Notes under the pieces: model-generated
Told to the model about the DNA's origin: nothing
The model's input: the letters and a program-made list of their open reading frames with translations, nothing else
The model's database searches: none
Position numbers and translations under genes: made by a program
In this document: positions 1-9,289 of the stretch, in pieces
Layout: each line of letters begins with the position of its first letter
How positions within the stretch are numbered: the first letter of the stretch is position 1
NCBI GenBank assembly: GCA_041690355.1
Contig: JAWLHK010000020.1
Span: 19,051 to 83,050, forward strand
DNA length: 64,000 nt
Direction: 5' to 3'
Origin: JAWLHK01 sp041690355 [NCBI: bacterium]
GTDB taxonomy: Bacteria; J088; JAWLBW01

Positions 1-756
1 CTGCTCAGCGACCTGAAGAACCCGAGCATCGTCGTCATTGCCGAAGATGCGGTGAAGACCAAGGCCTGGCGCCGGCTGGCGACCGACCATGTGACCGGCT
101 ACCTGACGACCCGCAAGTTCGAAGTGCTCGACGAAGGGCAGGTCACGAAGCTGCAGGGCATGTCGGCCGATACCCGCGCGGCCGTGGGCACGGCCCCCGA
201 CGCCGTGGCGCAGATCGCGCTGCAGCTCGGCGGCGACATCTACATCGTTTACGACGTGAAGGTCGATCGGGCCAAGGTGGGCCGCGACGGCACGGTGAAG
301 GCCTCGGCCAGCGCACGTGCGTTCGAGACGACCACCGCCCGCAGCATCGGCAGCGCGACCGGCTTTTCGCGCGAGTACGCGGCGACGGCCGGCAGCGATG
401 AGAAGGCCGTGGCCGAGGCCCTCAGCGACGCCATCGACCGCGTGCTCGTCAATGTCATGGATTACTGGAAGGACGACGCCATCAAGGGCTTCCAGTTCCT
501 CATCGAAGTGCGCGGCGATTTCAAGGGCGACGGCGGCGAAAAGATCCGCCGCGACATCTACCGGATCGTGAAGGAGACGGCGCCCGAGTTCAAGGAGAAC
601 CTGGCGACCGATCGTTCGCTGAACTACCGCGTCTGGTACAAGGGCTCCAATACCGACCTGCTCTTTGCGCTGCAGGACCGCTTCGAAAGCGCGACCGGCC
701 GCAAACTGAAGTCGGTTTCGCAGAACCGCAAACTCATTCAGCTGGAAGTGCAATAA
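1..756 (+). CDS. Hypothetical protein, C-terminal part (5' end outside window)
   Basis: The frame is open from the first base, so the gene starts upstream of the window; an in-frame GTG at base 52 is not needed as a start. The visible 251 residues are hydrophilic with alternating alpha/beta character (IVVIAED, GGDIYIVYDVKV, FLIEVRGDF) and no membrane segment, resembling periplasmic proteins of the FlgT/LPP20/CsgG-like type, but I cannot assign a family. The stop codon precedes purM by one base, so the two are probably co-transcribed. Composition matches the core genome. Confidence 0.75.
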   Translation: MLSDLKNPSIVVIAEDAVKTKAWRRLATDHVTGYLTTRKFEVLDEGQVTKLQGMSADTRAAVGTAPDAVAQIALQLGGDIYIVYDVKVDRAKVGRDGTVKASASARAFETTTARSIGSATGFSREYAATAGSDEKAVAEALSDAIDRVLVNVMDYWKDDAIKGFQFLIEVRGDFKGDGGEKIRRDIYRIVKETAPEFKENLATDRSLNYRVWYKGSNTDLLFALQDRFESATGRKLKSVSQNRKLIQLEVQ

Positions 757-757
757 C

Positions 758-1822
758 GTGTCTGATTCGACCGAATCTCCGCGTCTGCGGACGACCTATC
801 GCGACGCCGGCGTCGACATCGACGCCGGCGACCGCTTCGTGCAGGACATCAAACCGCTCGTCAAGGGGACGCATCGCCCCGAGGTCATGAGCGGACTCGG
901 CGGGTTCGGCGCGCTGTTCAGGTTCAACGCCTCGAAGTACGAAAACCCGGTCCTGGTCTCGACCACCGACGGCGTGGGCACCAAGCTCAAGGTCGCCTTC
1001 GCCATGGACAAGCACGACACGATCGGCATCGATCTGGTCGCCATGAACGTGAACGACCTGATCGTGCAGGGGGCCGAGCCCCTCTTCTTTCTCGACTATC
1101 TGGCCTGCGGCAGCCTGAAGACGATTCAGCCCGTGAAGATCGTCGAGGGTATCGTGGCCGGCTGCAAGGAGGCCAACTGCGCGCTCGTCGGCGGCGAGAC
1201 GGCCGAAATGCCGGGCATGTACACCGATGGGGAATACGATCTGGCGGGGTTCGCGGTCGGCGCCGTCGATCGGGATCGCATCATCGATCACAGCCAGGTC
1301 AAGAAGGGGCACGTGCTCATCGGCGTGTCGTCGAGCGGCCTGCACAGCAACGGCTACAGCCTCGCGCGCAAGGTTTTTCTCCAGGATCATGGCCTGCAGC
1401 TCGACAAGCGCGTCGACGAATTCGGCCGTACGCTGGGCGAGCAGCTGCTTGAGCCGACGCGCATCTACGTGCGCGCCCTGCAGTCGATCGTGAAGGATCT
1501 TCCGATTCACGCAGTCGCGCACATCACGGGCGGCGGCATCGAAAACATCCCCCGCGTCCTGCCGGCCGGAACCCGGGCGGTCATCCAGCACGGATCGTGG
1601 GAGTGGCCGCCGGTTTTTCAGCTTCTGCAGAAACTCGGCCGCATCGACCGCGCCGAAATGTACCGCACGTTCAACTGCGGCATCGGCCTCGTCATCATCG
1701 TTCCCGAGATCGACGTCGAGACGGTCGTCTCGCGCCTGCGCGGCGCGGGTGAGACCGCCTTCGTCATTGGCCGCGTCGAAGAACAGAAGGGAGACGCCGA
1801 CCCGCGGGTCGCCGTCGTCTGA
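758..1822 (+). CDS. purM: Phosphoribosylformylglycinamidine cyclo-ligase (AIR synthetase)
   Basis: PurM closes FGAM to aminoimidazole ribonucleotide with ATP, the fifth step of de novo purine synthesis in the cytosol. The 354-residue product has the family landmarks in order: TYRDAGVDIDAGD near the N terminus, STTDGVGTKLKVA (the ATP/Mg loop), DLVAMNVNDLIVQGAEPLFFLDY, GGETAEMPGMY, SSGLHSNGYSLARKV and HITGGGIENIPRVLP. Length is close to the usual 345-350. The GTG start lies one base after the preceding stop and gives a normal N terminus. purN follows after three bases. Confidence 0.97.
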   Translation: MSDSTESPRLRTTYRDAGVDIDAGDRFVQDIKPLVKGTHRPEVMSGLGGFGALFRFNASKYENPVLVSTTDGVGTKLKVAFAMDKHDTIGIDLVAMNVNDLIVQGAEPLFFLDYLACGSLKTIQPVKIVEGIVAGCKEANCALVGGETAEMPGMYTDGEYDLAGFAVGAVDRDRIIDHSQVKKGHVLIGVSSSGLHSNGYSLARKVFLQDHGLQLDKRVDEFGRTLGEQLLEPTRIYVRALQSIVKDLPIHAVAHITGGGIENIPRVLPAGTRAVIQHGSWEWPPVFQLLQKLGRIDRAEMYRTFNCGIGLVIIVPEIDVETVVSRLRGAGETAFVIGRVEEQKGDADPRVAVV

Positions 1823-1825
1823 GGA

Positions 1826-2470
1826 ATGTTCCGTCTGGCCGTACTCGGGAGCGGCACCGGAAGCAACTACCAGGCGATTCAGGATGCCGTCGGGCGCGGT
1901 GAGATTCCCGCCCAGGTTGTCGGCGTCTTCTGCAACGTCGCGGGGGCGGGCATCCTTGCGCGCGCCGAGGCGGCCGGCGTGCCGGCCCGCCTGATCCCCT
2001 CGCGCGGCATAGCGGCACCCGAGGCCCGGCAGCGCTACGACGCCGAGCTTGCCGAACGGATTGCGGACCTCGAAGTCGACCTGGTCGTGCTCGCCGGCTG
2101 GATGCGCCTGCTTTCGGCCGAGTTCGTGGCCCGTTTTTCGGGCCGGCTCGTCAACATCCACCCCTCGCTTCTGCCGGCGTTTCCGGGGCTGCGCGTCCAC
2201 GAGTCGGTGCTCGCCTACGGCTGCAAGGTCTCGGGCTGTACCGTGCATTTCGTCAGCGAAGAGATGGACGCCGGGCCGATCATCGCCCAGGCCTGCGTGC
2301 CCGTATTCCATTCCGACACGCCCGAAAGCCTTGCGAACCGGGTGCACGGGGCAGAACACAAGCTCTATCCCTGGGTCGTGCGCCAGATTGCCCTCGGCGC
2401 CGTGCGCCTGCGCGGGCGCGTGGTCGAAGTCGACGCCGAGCTCCCCCCCTTCTGTGTGCCGGCGTCATGA
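1826..2470 (+). CDS. purN: Phosphoribosylglycinamide formyltransferase
   Basis: PurN transfers a formyl group from 10-formyl-tetrahydrofolate to GAR, the third step of purine synthesis. The 214-residue protein shows LGSGTGSNYQAI at the N terminus (phosphate-binding loop), VDLVVLAGWMRLL, the catalytic block NIHPSLLPAFPG with its Asn and His, and GCTVHFVSEEMDAGPII with the catalytic Asp. Length matches the E. coli enzyme (212). purM and purN sit three bases apart, the classic purMN arrangement, and the stop overlaps the next start by four bases (ATGA), so translation is likely coupled. Confidence 0.97.
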   Translation: MFRLAVLGSGTGSNYQAIQDAVGRGEIPAQVVGVFCNVAGAGILARAEAAGVPARLIPSRGIAAPEARQRYDAELAERIADLEVDLVVLAGWMRLLSAEFVARFSGRLVNIHPSLLPAFPGLRVHESVLAYGCKVSGCTVHFVSEEMDAGPIIAQACVPVFHSDTPESLANRVHGAEHKLYPWVVRQIALGAVRLRGRVVEVDAELPPFCVPAS

Positions 2471-3618
2471 AGAAACAGTACGACAGCGTCGTCATCGGCG
2501 GCGGCGTGGCGGGCTATCTTCTCGCGGCCCTGGCCTCGACGCAGGGGCACGTTCTCTTCTTCGAGAGCGAGCAGGAGCCGACGGATCCCCCCTGGACGAG
2601 CCCGATTCTGCCCGACGCACCGGGGAGCGCCTGGCATCGCGTGCGCGAAGCCCTGTCGCCCGCGGGGCTCGCGCCCGGCCGGTTCCGCTTCCAGCGTCTG
2701 AACGGCCGTGAACGCGACGACGGCTTTGAAACGCCGCCGCCCGAGCCCTTTCCCTTCGCCGAGTGGCTCACGGCCGAGCTCGCCGTGCCGCGCTGGTTCG
2801 ACGTCGTGCGCGGCTGGTTCGCTTCGCCGCCGCCGGGCCCGGCGCTCGCCCCCACGTGGATGCGGCTGACGACCGGCGTTGAACCGGCCCAGTCGGCCGT
2901 CCGGCGCTATCTGGCCGCCACCGCCGCAGACTGGTCGGCGCCGGCAGGCGAACTGGTCGATCTGCTGCGCGTCCTGCGTGAGCGGGCGGCGCGCGAAGGT
3001 ACCGAATTTCTCCCCGCCGGCCGGCTCGATGCCGTAATTCCCGGCGAGGGGGTGCGCGTCGAGGGGCTCGGCGCCACGCTGCGCTCGGCGCGCATGGCCG
3101 TCTGCGTCGACGTGGGCGAGTGGAGCCGCATCCCGGGGCTCGGCGCGCTGCCGCGCAAGGTGCTGCGCCGCGTGCGCCAGAACGGCGTGCGCGTGCGCGC
3201 GACCTGGACCTGCGCCGCCGAGGAACTGCCCGTGGGCCTCGCCGGACGCGGATGGTGGGCCGACGAGCCGCAGGCCTGGTACGACGTGACCGAGGGGGGG
3301 GGGCGCGCGACGCTGCGCGCCTGGACGATGGCCCCGTCGGGTCCCGACGTCGACGCGCCGGCGGTGGCCGCCGCCATGCACGCGGTGGTGCGCCGGTACG
3401 CGCCGTTCTTCAGCCCGAAGGCCGAAGAGGCCCAGGTGCTGGCGACGCCGGTTTACGGGTCAATCCACCGGAAAGGGCTGGGCGTGCCCGCCGAGTTGGC
3501 GGCCGGGTACGGCTATGCCGGCCCGCAGAGCTATCCCGGCTGGGGGGCCGAGGGCGAGATGGTCGCCGCCCTGCGCGTGAACCGGCGCTGGTATCCACCC
3601 GAATCGCCCGCGGCCTGA
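2467..3618 (+). CDS. FAD/NAD(P)-binding Rossmann-fold protein, unknown substrate
   Basis: The N terminus YDSVVIGGGVAGYLLAALAS is a dinucleotide-binding beta-alpha-beta fold with the GxGxxG pattern, followed by an acidic residue at the end of strand 2 (FFESE), as expected for FAD. The remaining 350 residues lack a recognised catalytic motif; the layout is loosely like flavin halogenases or NAD(P)/FAD oxidoreductases, but the tryptophan-halogenase WxWxIP motif is not seen. The gene is translationally coupled to purN through an ATGA overlap. Function is unknown. Confidence 0.75.
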   Translation: MKKQYDSVVIGGGVAGYLLAALASTQGHVLFFESEQEPTDPPWTSPILPDAPGSAWHRVREALSPAGLAPGRFRFQRLNGRERDDGFETPPPEPFPFAEWLTAELAVPRWFDVVRGWFASPPPGPALAPTWMRLTTGVEPAQSAVRRYLAATAADWSAPAGELVDLLRVLRERAAREGTEFLPAGRLDAVIPGEGVRVEGLGATLRSARMAVCVDVGEWSRIPGLGALPRKVLRRVRQNGVRVRATWTCAAEELPVGLAGRGWWADEPQAWYDVTEGGGRATLRAWTMAPSGPDVDAPAVAAAMHAVVRRYAPFFSPKAEEAQVLATPVYGSIHRKGLGVPAELAAGYGYAGPQSYPGWGAEGEMVAALRVNRRWYPPESPAA

Positions 3619-3736
3619 CGCGGCTCTGCACGCTGGAGCGTTCCGCTGCGCAGTGTCCCGGCGCGCTACAAAATCGACCACGGCGCGCTCCTGCTATGGC
3701 GGCCTGCGATGGTCTTGTGATAGTAATGTAAGCCGA

Positions 3737-4705
3737 TTGCAAGAGGAACGTAACCAGCGGCCGCCTCTGCGCGGCAAAGGGGTGCTCGTCATCGACGACA
3801 CGGATTCGATCCGTCGCCACGTCGTCGACTTTCTGCGCGGGCGCAACGTCTTTGACGATTATTTCGAGGCGAACGACGGCATCGTCGGCATCCGGATGCT
3901 GCTCGAGCACCATTCGCGCATCGACATCGTCATCACCGACCTCGAAATGCCGCGCATCGACGGTTTTCGCTTTCTGCAGCTGAAAGCCGAAACCCATCCG
4001 GCCTTCACCGAAATTCCGGTCATCATGCTCACGTCGCGCGGCGAGGTCGAGCGGCGCATCACCGGCCTCGAGCTCGGGGCGAGTGACTATCTCGTCAAGC
4101 CGGTCGACGATGCCGAGCTGCTCGCGCGGGTGCGCGTCCAGCTGCGCATCAAGCAGCTGCAGGACGAGCTGCGCAGCCGGAACGAAGAGCTCGAGCGCAT
4201 CAGCAACACCGACTCGCTCACCGGCCTCTTCAACCGGCGCCACTTCACGCACATCTTCGAGACCGAGTTTCAGCGGTCTTCGCGCCACGCCGATGATCTG
4301 TCGTTCGTCATGATCGACATCGATCACTTCAAGGCCGTCAACGACACCCACGGCCACCAGGTGGGCGACGAGGTGCTGCGCCACGTGGCTGCGGTGCTGC
4401 AGCGGGGGCTGCGCAGCGGCGACGTGCTGGCCCGCTACGGCGGCGAAGAGTTCGCGCTGCTGCTCCCCCAGACCTCGCCCGAGGGCGGTTTTGCGGCGGC
4501 CGAGCGTTACCGCAAGCTCGTGCAGGCGAGCCCCGCCCCCCACGTCGGCCAGCTCACCGTCAGCATGGGCATCAGCTCGAGCCAGCTGCCGGGCGTGACG
4601 AGCGTCGACGAACTGATGCGCACGGCCGACCAGGCGCTGTACAAGGCCAAGGGGCTCGGGCGCAACCGGTCGGTACTCTACGCCCGGGTCGAACAAGCCT
4701 CCTGA
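3737..4705 (+). CDS. PleD-like response regulator, REC-GGDEF diguanylate cyclase
   Basis: A receiver domain is followed by a GGDEF domain that would make cyclic di-GMP. The receiver has VLVIDDTDSIR, the phosphoacceptor Asp68 in ITDLEMP, the Thr/Ser switch in MLTSRGE and Lys in DYLVKPVD. A coiled linker (LRSRNEELERISNTDSLTGLFNRRHF) leads to the catalytic GGEEF (235-239). RSGD five residues before it is an RxxD inhibitory I-site, so product feedback is likely. I chose the TTG at 3737 because it places the receiver near the N terminus; a GTG at 3653 would add 28 residues that look non-coding. No partner kinase is adjacent. Confidence 0.88.
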   Translation: MQEERNQRPPLRGKGVLVIDDTDSIRRHVVDFLRGRNVFDDYFEANDGIVGIRMLLEHHSRIDIVITDLEMPRIDGFRFLQLKAETHPAFTEIPVIMLTSRGEVERRITGLELGASDYLVKPVDDAELLARVRVQLRIKQLQDELRSRNEELERISNTDSLTGLFNRRHFTHIFETEFQRSSRHADDLSFVMIDIDHFKAVNDTHGHQVGDEVLRHVAAVLQRGLRSGDVLARYGGEEFALLLPQTSPEGGFAAAERYRKLVQASPAPHVGQLTVSMGISSSQLPGVTSVDELMRTADQALYKAKGLGRNRSVLYARVEQAS

Positions 4706-4802
4706 AACCGGCCGTCCGCACGGCGGCCCCCTTTCGTTTTGCGCGCCTGCCCTCGGTTCGCTGCCGGGGGCGTTTCACCGTGCGTGTTTGCCGGCAATCC
4801 GA

Positions 4803-4808
4803 TACAAT
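4803..4808 (+). promoter_or_regulatory. Probable -10 box of tRNA-Leu(UAG)
   Basis: TACAAT lies 10 bases before the first base of the tRNA, a usual distance for stable RNA genes. I see no convincing -35 hexamer at 16-18 bases. Confidence 0.45.
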
Positions 4809-4818
4809 ATCAGGCTTT

Positions 4819-4903
4819 GCGAGAGTGGCGGAACTGGCAGACGCACTGGATTTAGGTTCCAGCGGGGCGACCCGTGGGGGTTCAAGTCCCCCCTCTCGCA
4901 CCA
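4819..4903 (+). tRNA. tRNA-Leu (anticodon TAG)
   Basis: An 85-base class II tRNA. The acceptor stem GCGAGAG pairs with CTCTCGC, followed by A and an encoded CCA. The anticodon stem CTGGA/TCCAG encloses the loop TTTAGGT with anticodon TAG, which reads CUN Leu codons. The variable arm is long and the T arm contains the standard GTTCAAGTC. tRNA-Leu just upstream of tig is also found in several proteobacterial genomes. Confidence 0.97.
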
Positions 4904-5028
4904 GGGTTGTGATCGGTCGATTTTGACTGCAGGAAGGCACGAGGACGCGCCCGACGCCACGCGCGCGGTTCGACCGGCTTCCGGCAGAGCGTTTCGTGGC
5001 GCCCCCGCCTCCCGAGTGAGGGGGCGTA

Positions 5029-5037
5029 TGCTATAAT
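5029..5037 (+). promoter_or_regulatory. Extended -10 promoter of tig
   Basis: TGCTATAAT is a perfect TATAAT with the extended TG motif, 26 bases before the tig start. No good -35 is visible, which is usual for extended -10 promoters. A GC-rich hairpin (GCCCCC/GGGGGC arms around 5001-5025) precedes it and may end the tRNA transcript, but it lacks a T run. Confidence 0.6.
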
Positions 5038-5063
5038 CCTCAACAGTTTTCCCCGAGTTAGCC

Positions 5064-6371
5064 GTGTCAGAACTGAATGTATCCGTTGAAGATCTGAGCC
5101 CCGTCCAGAAGCGCATCCAGGTAACGGTGCCCGCGCCCCTGGTCGATAAGGCCTTTGAAACCGTGGTGAGCAAGCTGCAGCGAAACGCCCGCATCAAGGG
5201 CTTTCGACCCGGCAAGGTGCCCCGCAACGTCGTCGAGAAGATGTACGGCCATGACATTCAGCACGAAGTCGCGAATCAGGTCGTGAACGACACCTACTTC
5301 GACGTCCTGCGCCAGCACGACATCCGGGCGGTCGACAACCCGCGTGTCGAGAACGATCACGCCCACCGGGGGAGCGAATTCAAGTACACCGCGACGGTCG
5401 AGGTGCTGGCGCCCGTGGAGCTGAAGACCTACAAGGGGCTCAAGCTGCAGAAGCCCAAGGCCGAGGCGACCGATGCGCAGGTGCAGCAGACGATCGACCA
5501 GCTGCTGGATTCCCGGGCGAAGCTCGAAGAGGTGACCGAGCCGCGCGAGATCCAGGAAGGCGATTACGCGGTCATCGATCTGAAGACGACCGAAGACGGC
5601 AAGCCGATCGCCAAGCTGTCGGCCGACGGGTTCACGATTCCCGTCGGTTCGAAGATGGTCTTTCCCGAGCTCGATACGGCCCTCATCGGCCGCAAGCCCG
5701 GCGAAGAGGGGAGCGTCGACGTCCTGATGCCCGACGACGCGGCCGACAAGAGCCTGGCCGGCAAGAAGCTGGTGCTTTCGTTCGCCGTGAAGTCACTGAA
5801 GGCGCGCGTGCGCCCCGAGCTCACCGATGAATACGCGAAGGAGCTCGGCGACTTCCAGACCGTCGACGACCTGCGCAAGCGGGTGCGCGAAGATCTGGAG
5901 CGCCACCTGGCGGATTATTCGGAACGGGCCGTGCGCGAAGACGCGCTGACGAAGCTGATCGAGGCGAACCCGATCGAGGTCTCGCAGGGGCTCGTCAACC
6001 GCGAGACGCAGGAGCTCATGCAGCGCGCCGCCCACGATTACGAGCAGCGCGGCATCGATGCCTCGCGCCTCGACCAGAACCGCATGTGGGATGAACTGCG
6101 CCCGACCGCCGAGCGCCGGATTCGCACCGAGCTGCTGCTCGACGCGATCGCCGACAAGGAGAACCTCCAGGTCGACGACGCCGTCATCGAGCGCTACTAC
6201 GAGCGCGAAGCGGCCCGCTCGGGCGCGACGCTGGAGACGGTGCGCCAGGCCCACCAGCACCTGAAAGAGCAGCTCGGCGACCGGCTGCGGCTCGACGAGG
6301 CTTTGCAGCTCGTCATCCGCGAGGCCAAGGTCGAAGAAGTCGAGACGCCGAGCGACGCCCTCGAGGGGTAA
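5064..6371 (+). CDS. tig: Trigger factor, ribosome-associated chaperone and prolyl isomerase
   Basis: Trigger factor binds ribosomal protein L23 at the exit tunnel and shields nascent chains. The 435-residue protein (E. coli 432) has the ribosome-binding signature GFRPGKVPRNVV around residues 50-60, an FKBP-like domain (EGDYAVIDLKTTEDGK to LIGRKPGEEG, about 165-215) and a long helical C-terminal arm. The GTG start gives MSELNVSVEDLSPVQKRIQV, the normal N terminus. The Shine-Dalgarno is poor (only GAG). It heads the conserved tig-clpP-clpX protein-quality-control cluster. Confidence 0.97.
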   Translation: MSELNVSVEDLSPVQKRIQVTVPAPLVDKAFETVVSKLQRNARIKGFRPGKVPRNVVEKMYGHDIQHEVANQVVNDTYFDVLRQHDIRAVDNPRVENDHAHRGSEFKYTATVEVLAPVELKTYKGLKLQKPKAEATDAQVQQTIDQLLDSRAKLEEVTEPREIQEGDYAVIDLKTTEDGKPIAKLSADGFTIPVGSKMVFPELDTALIGRKPGEEGSVDVLMPDDAADKSLAGKKLVLSFAVKSLKARVRPELTDEYAKELGDFQTVDDLRKRVREDLERHLADYSERAVREDALTKLIEANPIEVSQGLVNRETQELMQRAAHDYEQRGIDASRLDQNRMWDELRPTAERRIRTELLLDAIADKENLQVDDAVIERYYEREAARSGATLETVRQAHQHLKEQLGDRLRLDEALQLVIREAKVEEVETPSDALEG

Positions 6372-6395
6372 GGCCTGTGTGCGTCGGCGGCCGGA

Positions 6396-6419
6396 GAGGG
6401 GCACTCCGGAGGGCCCCTC
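6396..6419 (+). other. Hairpin between tig and clpP
   Basis: GAGGGGC and GCCCCTC form a perfect 7-base stem with a 10-base loop. There is no T run, so it is not an intrinsic terminator; it may stabilise or process the tig-clpP transcript. Confidence 0.4.
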
Positions 6420-6486
6420 GATCGCCGGTTGCCCAGGACCGGGATGTTCGTGTTCGACCTGAATGTTCGTAATGAGGAGTAGCGGC

Positions 6487-7122
6487 ATGTACAACCAACT
6501 CGTCCCCATGGTCATCGAGCAGACGCACCGCGGCGAACGCGCCTACGATATCTTTTCGCGCCTGCTGAAAGAGCGGATCATTTTCATCGGCACGCAGGTC
6601 GAAGACACGATGGCCAATCTGATCATCGCGCAGCTTCTCTTTCTCGAAGCCGAAGATCCCGACAAGGAGATCCACATCTATCTGAACAGCCCGGGCGGCG
6701 TCATCACGGCCGGCATGGCGATCTACGACACCATGCAGTACGTGAAGTGCCCTATCTCGACGCTCTGCATGGGGCAGGCGGCGAGCATGGGGGCGGTGCT
6801 GCTGGCCGCGGGCTCGAAGGGCAAGCGCTATGCGCTCCCCAACAGCCGCATCATGATTCACCAGCCGCTGGGGGGCTATCAGGGGCAGGCGACCGATATC
6901 GAGATCCACGCGAAAGAGGTCCTGCGCATGCGCCAGGATCTCAACCGCATCCTCGGTTTCCACACCGGTCAGAAGGCCGACAAGATCGAACGCGATACCG
7001 AGCGCGACTACTTCATGACCGCCGAAGAGGCGAAGGCGTACGGATTGATCGACGAGGTCGTCACCCGCGGTAAAGTGCCTCCGGAGCTGGGGGGCGGCAA
7101 GGAAAAGGGCGGTAAAAGCTAA
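6487..7122 (+). CDS. clpP: ATP-dependent Clp protease proteolytic subunit
   Basis: ClpP forms the tetradecameric serine-protease chamber that works with ClpX. The 211-residue product is highly conserved: [29 protein letters not shown]-like [18 protein letters not shown], the nucleophile Ser in [12 protein letters not shown], the catalytic His in [20 protein letters not shown] and the Asp in [11 protein letters not shown] chose the ATG at 6487 because GAGGAG lies eight bases upstream and the N terminus then matches the family; an in-frame ATG eight codons earlier lacks a site. clpX follows about 100 bases downstream behind a promoter and hairpin. Confidence 0.97.
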   Translation: MYNQLVPMVIEQTHRGERAYDIFSRLLKERIIFIGTQVEDTMANLIIAQLLFLEAEDPDKEIHIYLNSPGGVITAGMAIYDTMQYVKCPISTLCMGQAASMGAVLLAAGSKGKRYALPNSRIMIHQPLGGYQGQATDIEIHAKEVLRMRQDLNRILGFHTGQKADKIERDTERDYFMTAEEAKAYGLIDEVVTRGKVPPELGGGKEKGGKS

Positions 7123-7157
7123 CGCGCTGCGGCGTGGAACTTGGCCCCCGGGCCCGA

Positions 7158-7206
7158 TATAATGTCTACGGACAACGATACAAGGCTCCTTCGGGGGCCT
7201 TTGTTT
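7158..7206 (+). promoter_or_regulatory. Promoter plus terminator-like hairpin in the clpP-clpX gap
   Basis: A perfect TATAAT (7158-7163) follows clpP; the best 17-base-spaced -35 is weak (TGGAAC). Eighteen bases later the stem AAGGCTCC/GGGGCCTT closes a TTCG tetraloop and is followed by TGTTT (7182-7206). The hairpin would end the clpP transcript. It would also sit at the 5' end of any transcript begun at this TATAAT, so it could attenuate clpX. Confidence 0.55.
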
Positions 7207-7226
7207 CGCCTGCTACGGAGACTGGT

Positions 7227-8480
<1,254 letters not shown>

Positions 8481-8512
8481 CCGCCCGCCGCAATGCCGGC
8501 CGGAACTTTCGG

Positions 8513-8541
8513 TTGTCGCGCTGCGTCGTTCTTGGTACACT
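8513..8541 (+). promoter_or_regulatory. Sigma-70-like promoter of tatA
   Basis: TTGTCG, a 17-base spacer and TACACT lie just upstream of tatA, so tatA probably has its own transcript separate from clpX. Confidence 0.5.
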
Positions 8542-8564
8542 GATCTCTTTCGTACGGAGCCCCC

Positions 8565-8750
8565 ATGGGTATCGGAACTACTGAACTTCTCATCATCCTG
8601 GCCATCGTGCTGCTGATCTTCGGCGCCGGCAAGCTGCCGCAGCTCGGCGCGGGCCTCGGCAAGGGGATTCAGAATTTCAAGAAGGCCGCGCGCGGAGACG
8701 ACGGCGAAGCGGCCGCCAAGACCGAAGCCGCCGAAGACAAAAAGGCCTGA
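8565..8750 (+). CDS. tatA: Twin-arginine translocase subunit TatA/TatE
   Basis: A 61-residue single-span protein. [20 protein letters not shown] is the N-out transmembrane helix, followed by the hinge [22 protein letters not shown] (FGxxKLP and the conserved Gly/Phe amphipathic helix) and a charged tail. TatA oligomers form the pore that exports folded proteins. tatB and tatC are not adjacent, so this is a stand-alone tatA/E gene. GGAG lies a few bases before the start. It is followed by a tRNA-Met gene. Confidence 0.95.
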   Translation: MGIGTTELLIILAIVLLIFGAGKLPQLGAGLGKGIQNFKKAARGDDGEAAAKTEAAEDKKA

Positions 8751-8806
8751 ACCCAGGCCGGCCCGGGCGTCTCCACTCCGTTCCACATAGCCGGAATTTC
8801 GAAACC

Positions 8807-8881
8807 GGCGGCATAGCTCAGGGGTAGAGCAGGCGTCTCATAAGCGCCTTGTCGGTGGTTCAATTCCACCTGCCGCCACCA
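8807..8881 (+). tRNA. tRNA-Met (anticodon CAT)
   Basis: A 75-base tRNA. Acceptor GGCGGCA pairs with TGCCGCC, followed by A and an encoded CCA. D arm GCTC/GAGC, anticodon stem GGCGT/GCGCC with loop CTCATAA, T arm GGTGG/CCACC with TTCAATT. The 5' G pairs normally with the acceptor 3' C, so it is not the initiator. An elongator tRNA-Met is likely, though a lysidine-modified tRNA-Ile(CAU) cannot be excluded by eye. Confidence 0.92.
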
Positions 8882-8886
8882 AATGG

Positions 8887-8920
8887 ACGGGTGTCCCTCA
8901 TCGGGGGCACCCGTTTTTCT
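8887..8920 (+). terminator. Intrinsic terminator after tRNA-Met
   Basis: ACGGGTGTCCC pairs with GGGGCACCCGT (one wobble) around a six-base loop and is followed by TTTTTCTTT. This is a strong Rho-independent terminator for the tatA/tRNA transcript. Confidence 0.9.
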
Positions 8921-9261
8921 TTACGCGCCGGGAGAAATCTGAAACCCGCGCTTGCACCTGCGTATCCGCTCCGAGTCCCGGGCGCAGGCTGACGGTAAGT
9001 CAGTGCTTGATTCCGGATGGATGGCTCAAGGTAGCCTGGGACGGAAGTCCCGGGAAATGGGTCGGGTCGGTGAATTTAGCGGGCCCGGAAGCGCCGGAAG
9101 CGGCGCGGGCGAGCCGTCTTCAGGGTACTCTCTGTGCAAGAAGCTTCGCCCGCGGGATGCGGAGCCACGTTCATGCGAAGGATGTGGGGGATCATCGGCC
9201 CCGAGGGGGAGGGCTCCTGGGAGCCCGACGGTTCCGCTCTTGTCGGGTCGTTCTTGTTTCC
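8921..9261. other. Intergenic region with no supported gene
   Basis: Short open frames overlap here in several registers, but none has a Shine-Dalgarno, a protein-like sequence or continuity. A CCCGAC/GTCGGG hairpin followed by TCGTTCTTGTTT sits at about 9218-9260 and could terminate a + strand transcript, so a small RNA is possible but unsupported. Confidence 0.4.
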
Positions 9262-9289
9262 CGGCGTCCGACGTCCGGCGTCCGAAGAC
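9262..9289. repeat. Heptamer tandem repeat abutting a stop codon
   Basis: Four 7-base units read CGGCGTC, CGACGTC, CGGCGTC and CGAAGAC. The last touches the stop codon of the minus-strand gene that begins at 11367. Two other gene ends in this window carry unrelated heptamer arrays in the same place (29551 and 54613). Confidence 0.7.

Noticed and set aside
8921-9261. Considered as RNase P RNA, SRP RNA or tmRNA
   Set aside because: None of the conserved sequence blocks of these RNAs is present.
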